Below are positions 5,363-5,891 of a stretch of DNA of 5,891 bases, piece by piece. A model generated the notes under the pieces. It saw nothing but the letters and a program-made list of their open reading frames with translations, searched no databases and was not told where the DNA came from. The position numbers and the translations under genes are program-made. Within the stretch, counting starts at the first letter, position 1. Every line of letters starts with the position of its first letter. This DNA comes from Hungatella sp. UBA5982 (GTDB taxonomy: Bacteria > Bacillota > Clostridia > Lachnospirales > Lachnospiraceae): contig DJBG01000145.1 in assembly GCA_002429965.1 (NCBI GenBank), forward strand, positions 33,524-39,414, read 5' to 3'.

Positions 5363-5891
5363 TTATTTTCGATATTCACTGGGAGAACAGCCAACCCTGC
5401 TTGTAAAAGTCCGTGAGAAATTTGAGTAATCGTTAAAGCCGGAGAGTTCACAAACCTCCATTAGAGAGTGGTTTTCACACAGATACCGCTTAGCCAAATC
5501 CACTTTTTTGCACAGGATATACTGCCCAATGGTAAGCCCCGTGATTTTCTTAAACTGCCGGTTTATATACGCAGAGTTAAAGCAAAGGCTGCTTGATATG
5601 TCGTCCAGGTTGATATGATCCGTCAAATTTTGCTCTACGTATTCGATAACTTTCTGCACCAGCGCAGGCATAGTGTTCTCAATTTTTTGCTTACCTGCCA
5701 TTAAGAACAGCCGGTTTAACTGCACAAGCACTTGAAGCAGACAGGATTTCGCCAACAGCCTATGTCCGTAAGCAGCCCTTCCATTCAGGGCCATCTCCAG
5801 TTGTTTTGCGGCAAAGATGAAGCTTTGCAGCTCCTGGGTATTCAAATGCAGGACCTTTCCTGTCCCTTTAGCGTTCGTAAAGCAAGCAGTC
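5363..5891 (-). CDS. AraC-family transcriptional regulator (5' end outside the window)
   Basis: The frame stays open to the right edge, giving 175 visible residues; the TTG at 5843-5845 is in frame but the upstream codons (FTNAKGTGKVLHL, then NTQEL) continue without a stop and look coding, so I treat the gene as partial. The visible N-terminal part is the linker after the presumed cupin-like sensing domain, with an amphipathic helix around FIFAAKQLEMAL. The last 95 residues are the double helix-turn-helix. The first is INLDDISSSLCFNSAYINRQ with FKKITG. The second contains SLMEVCELSGFNDYSNFSRT and ends VGCSPSEYRK, the classic AraC signature. It binds DNA in the cytoplasm and usually activates nearby carbohydrate genes. 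The solute-binding gene 111 bases downstream on the same strand is the likely target or operon partner. The inducer-binding domain is mostly out of view. Confidence 0.93.
   Translation of the reverse strand, partial: TACFTNAKGTGKVLHLNTQELQSFIFAAKQLEMALNGRAAYGHRLLAKSCLLQVLVQLNRLFLMAGKQKIENTMPALVQKVIEYVEQNLTDHINLDDISSSLCFNSAYINRQFKKITGLTIGQYILCKKVDLAKRYLCENHSLMEVCELSGFNDYSNFSRTFTSRVGCSPSEYRK

Overview
The window looks like a chromosomal segment from a low-to-moderate GC Clostridia member, probably Lachnospiraceae. The grounds are strong AGGAGG-type ribosome binding sites, an OmpR-type regulator paired with a HAMP histidine kinase, a long family-1 solute-binding lipoprotein next to an AraC regulator, and mixed codon usage. 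The genus is inferred, not proven.

Layout: (1) Positions 1-54 hold a short in-frame tail that may end an upstream gene, followed by a hairpin at 72-103. (2) 141-851 (+) is a complete OmpR/PhoB-family response regulator. (3) 852-1930 is about 1.08 kb of mostly AT-rich accessory DNA separating the regulator from its kinase. It holds a 51-codon minus-strand gene with a strong ribosome binding site whose stop codon lies in the loop of its own terminator, a second large hairpin, a cluster of AT-rich inverted and direct repeats, a possible decayed minus-strand gene, and a frameshifted N-terminal fragment of a tyrosine integrase. (4) 1931-3337 (+) is a complete membrane sensor histidine kinase. (5) A 12-bp-stem hairpin at 3478-3510 separates it from the convergent minus-strand genes. 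(6) 3539-5251 (-) is a solute-binding lipoprotein, preceded by an AraC-family regulator (5363 to the right edge, 5' end outside the window).

The kinase and response regulator very probably form one two-component system that has been pulled apart. The short reading frame ending directly at the kinase start codon closes with YGFEVKL-stop, which resembles the regulator's own end (YKFEVKR-stop). My reading is that an integrative element entered the 3' end of the regulator gene, the regulator now uses an end at the element's left boundary, and the displaced original tail remains against the kinase. The element has since decayed to a remnant. The AraC regulator and the binding protein look like a separate sugar-uptake module whose permease genes are not in the window.

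I found no rRNA, tRNA or CRISPR array. The most interesting parts are the decayed insertion that splits the two-component pair and the small unrecognised gene inside it.
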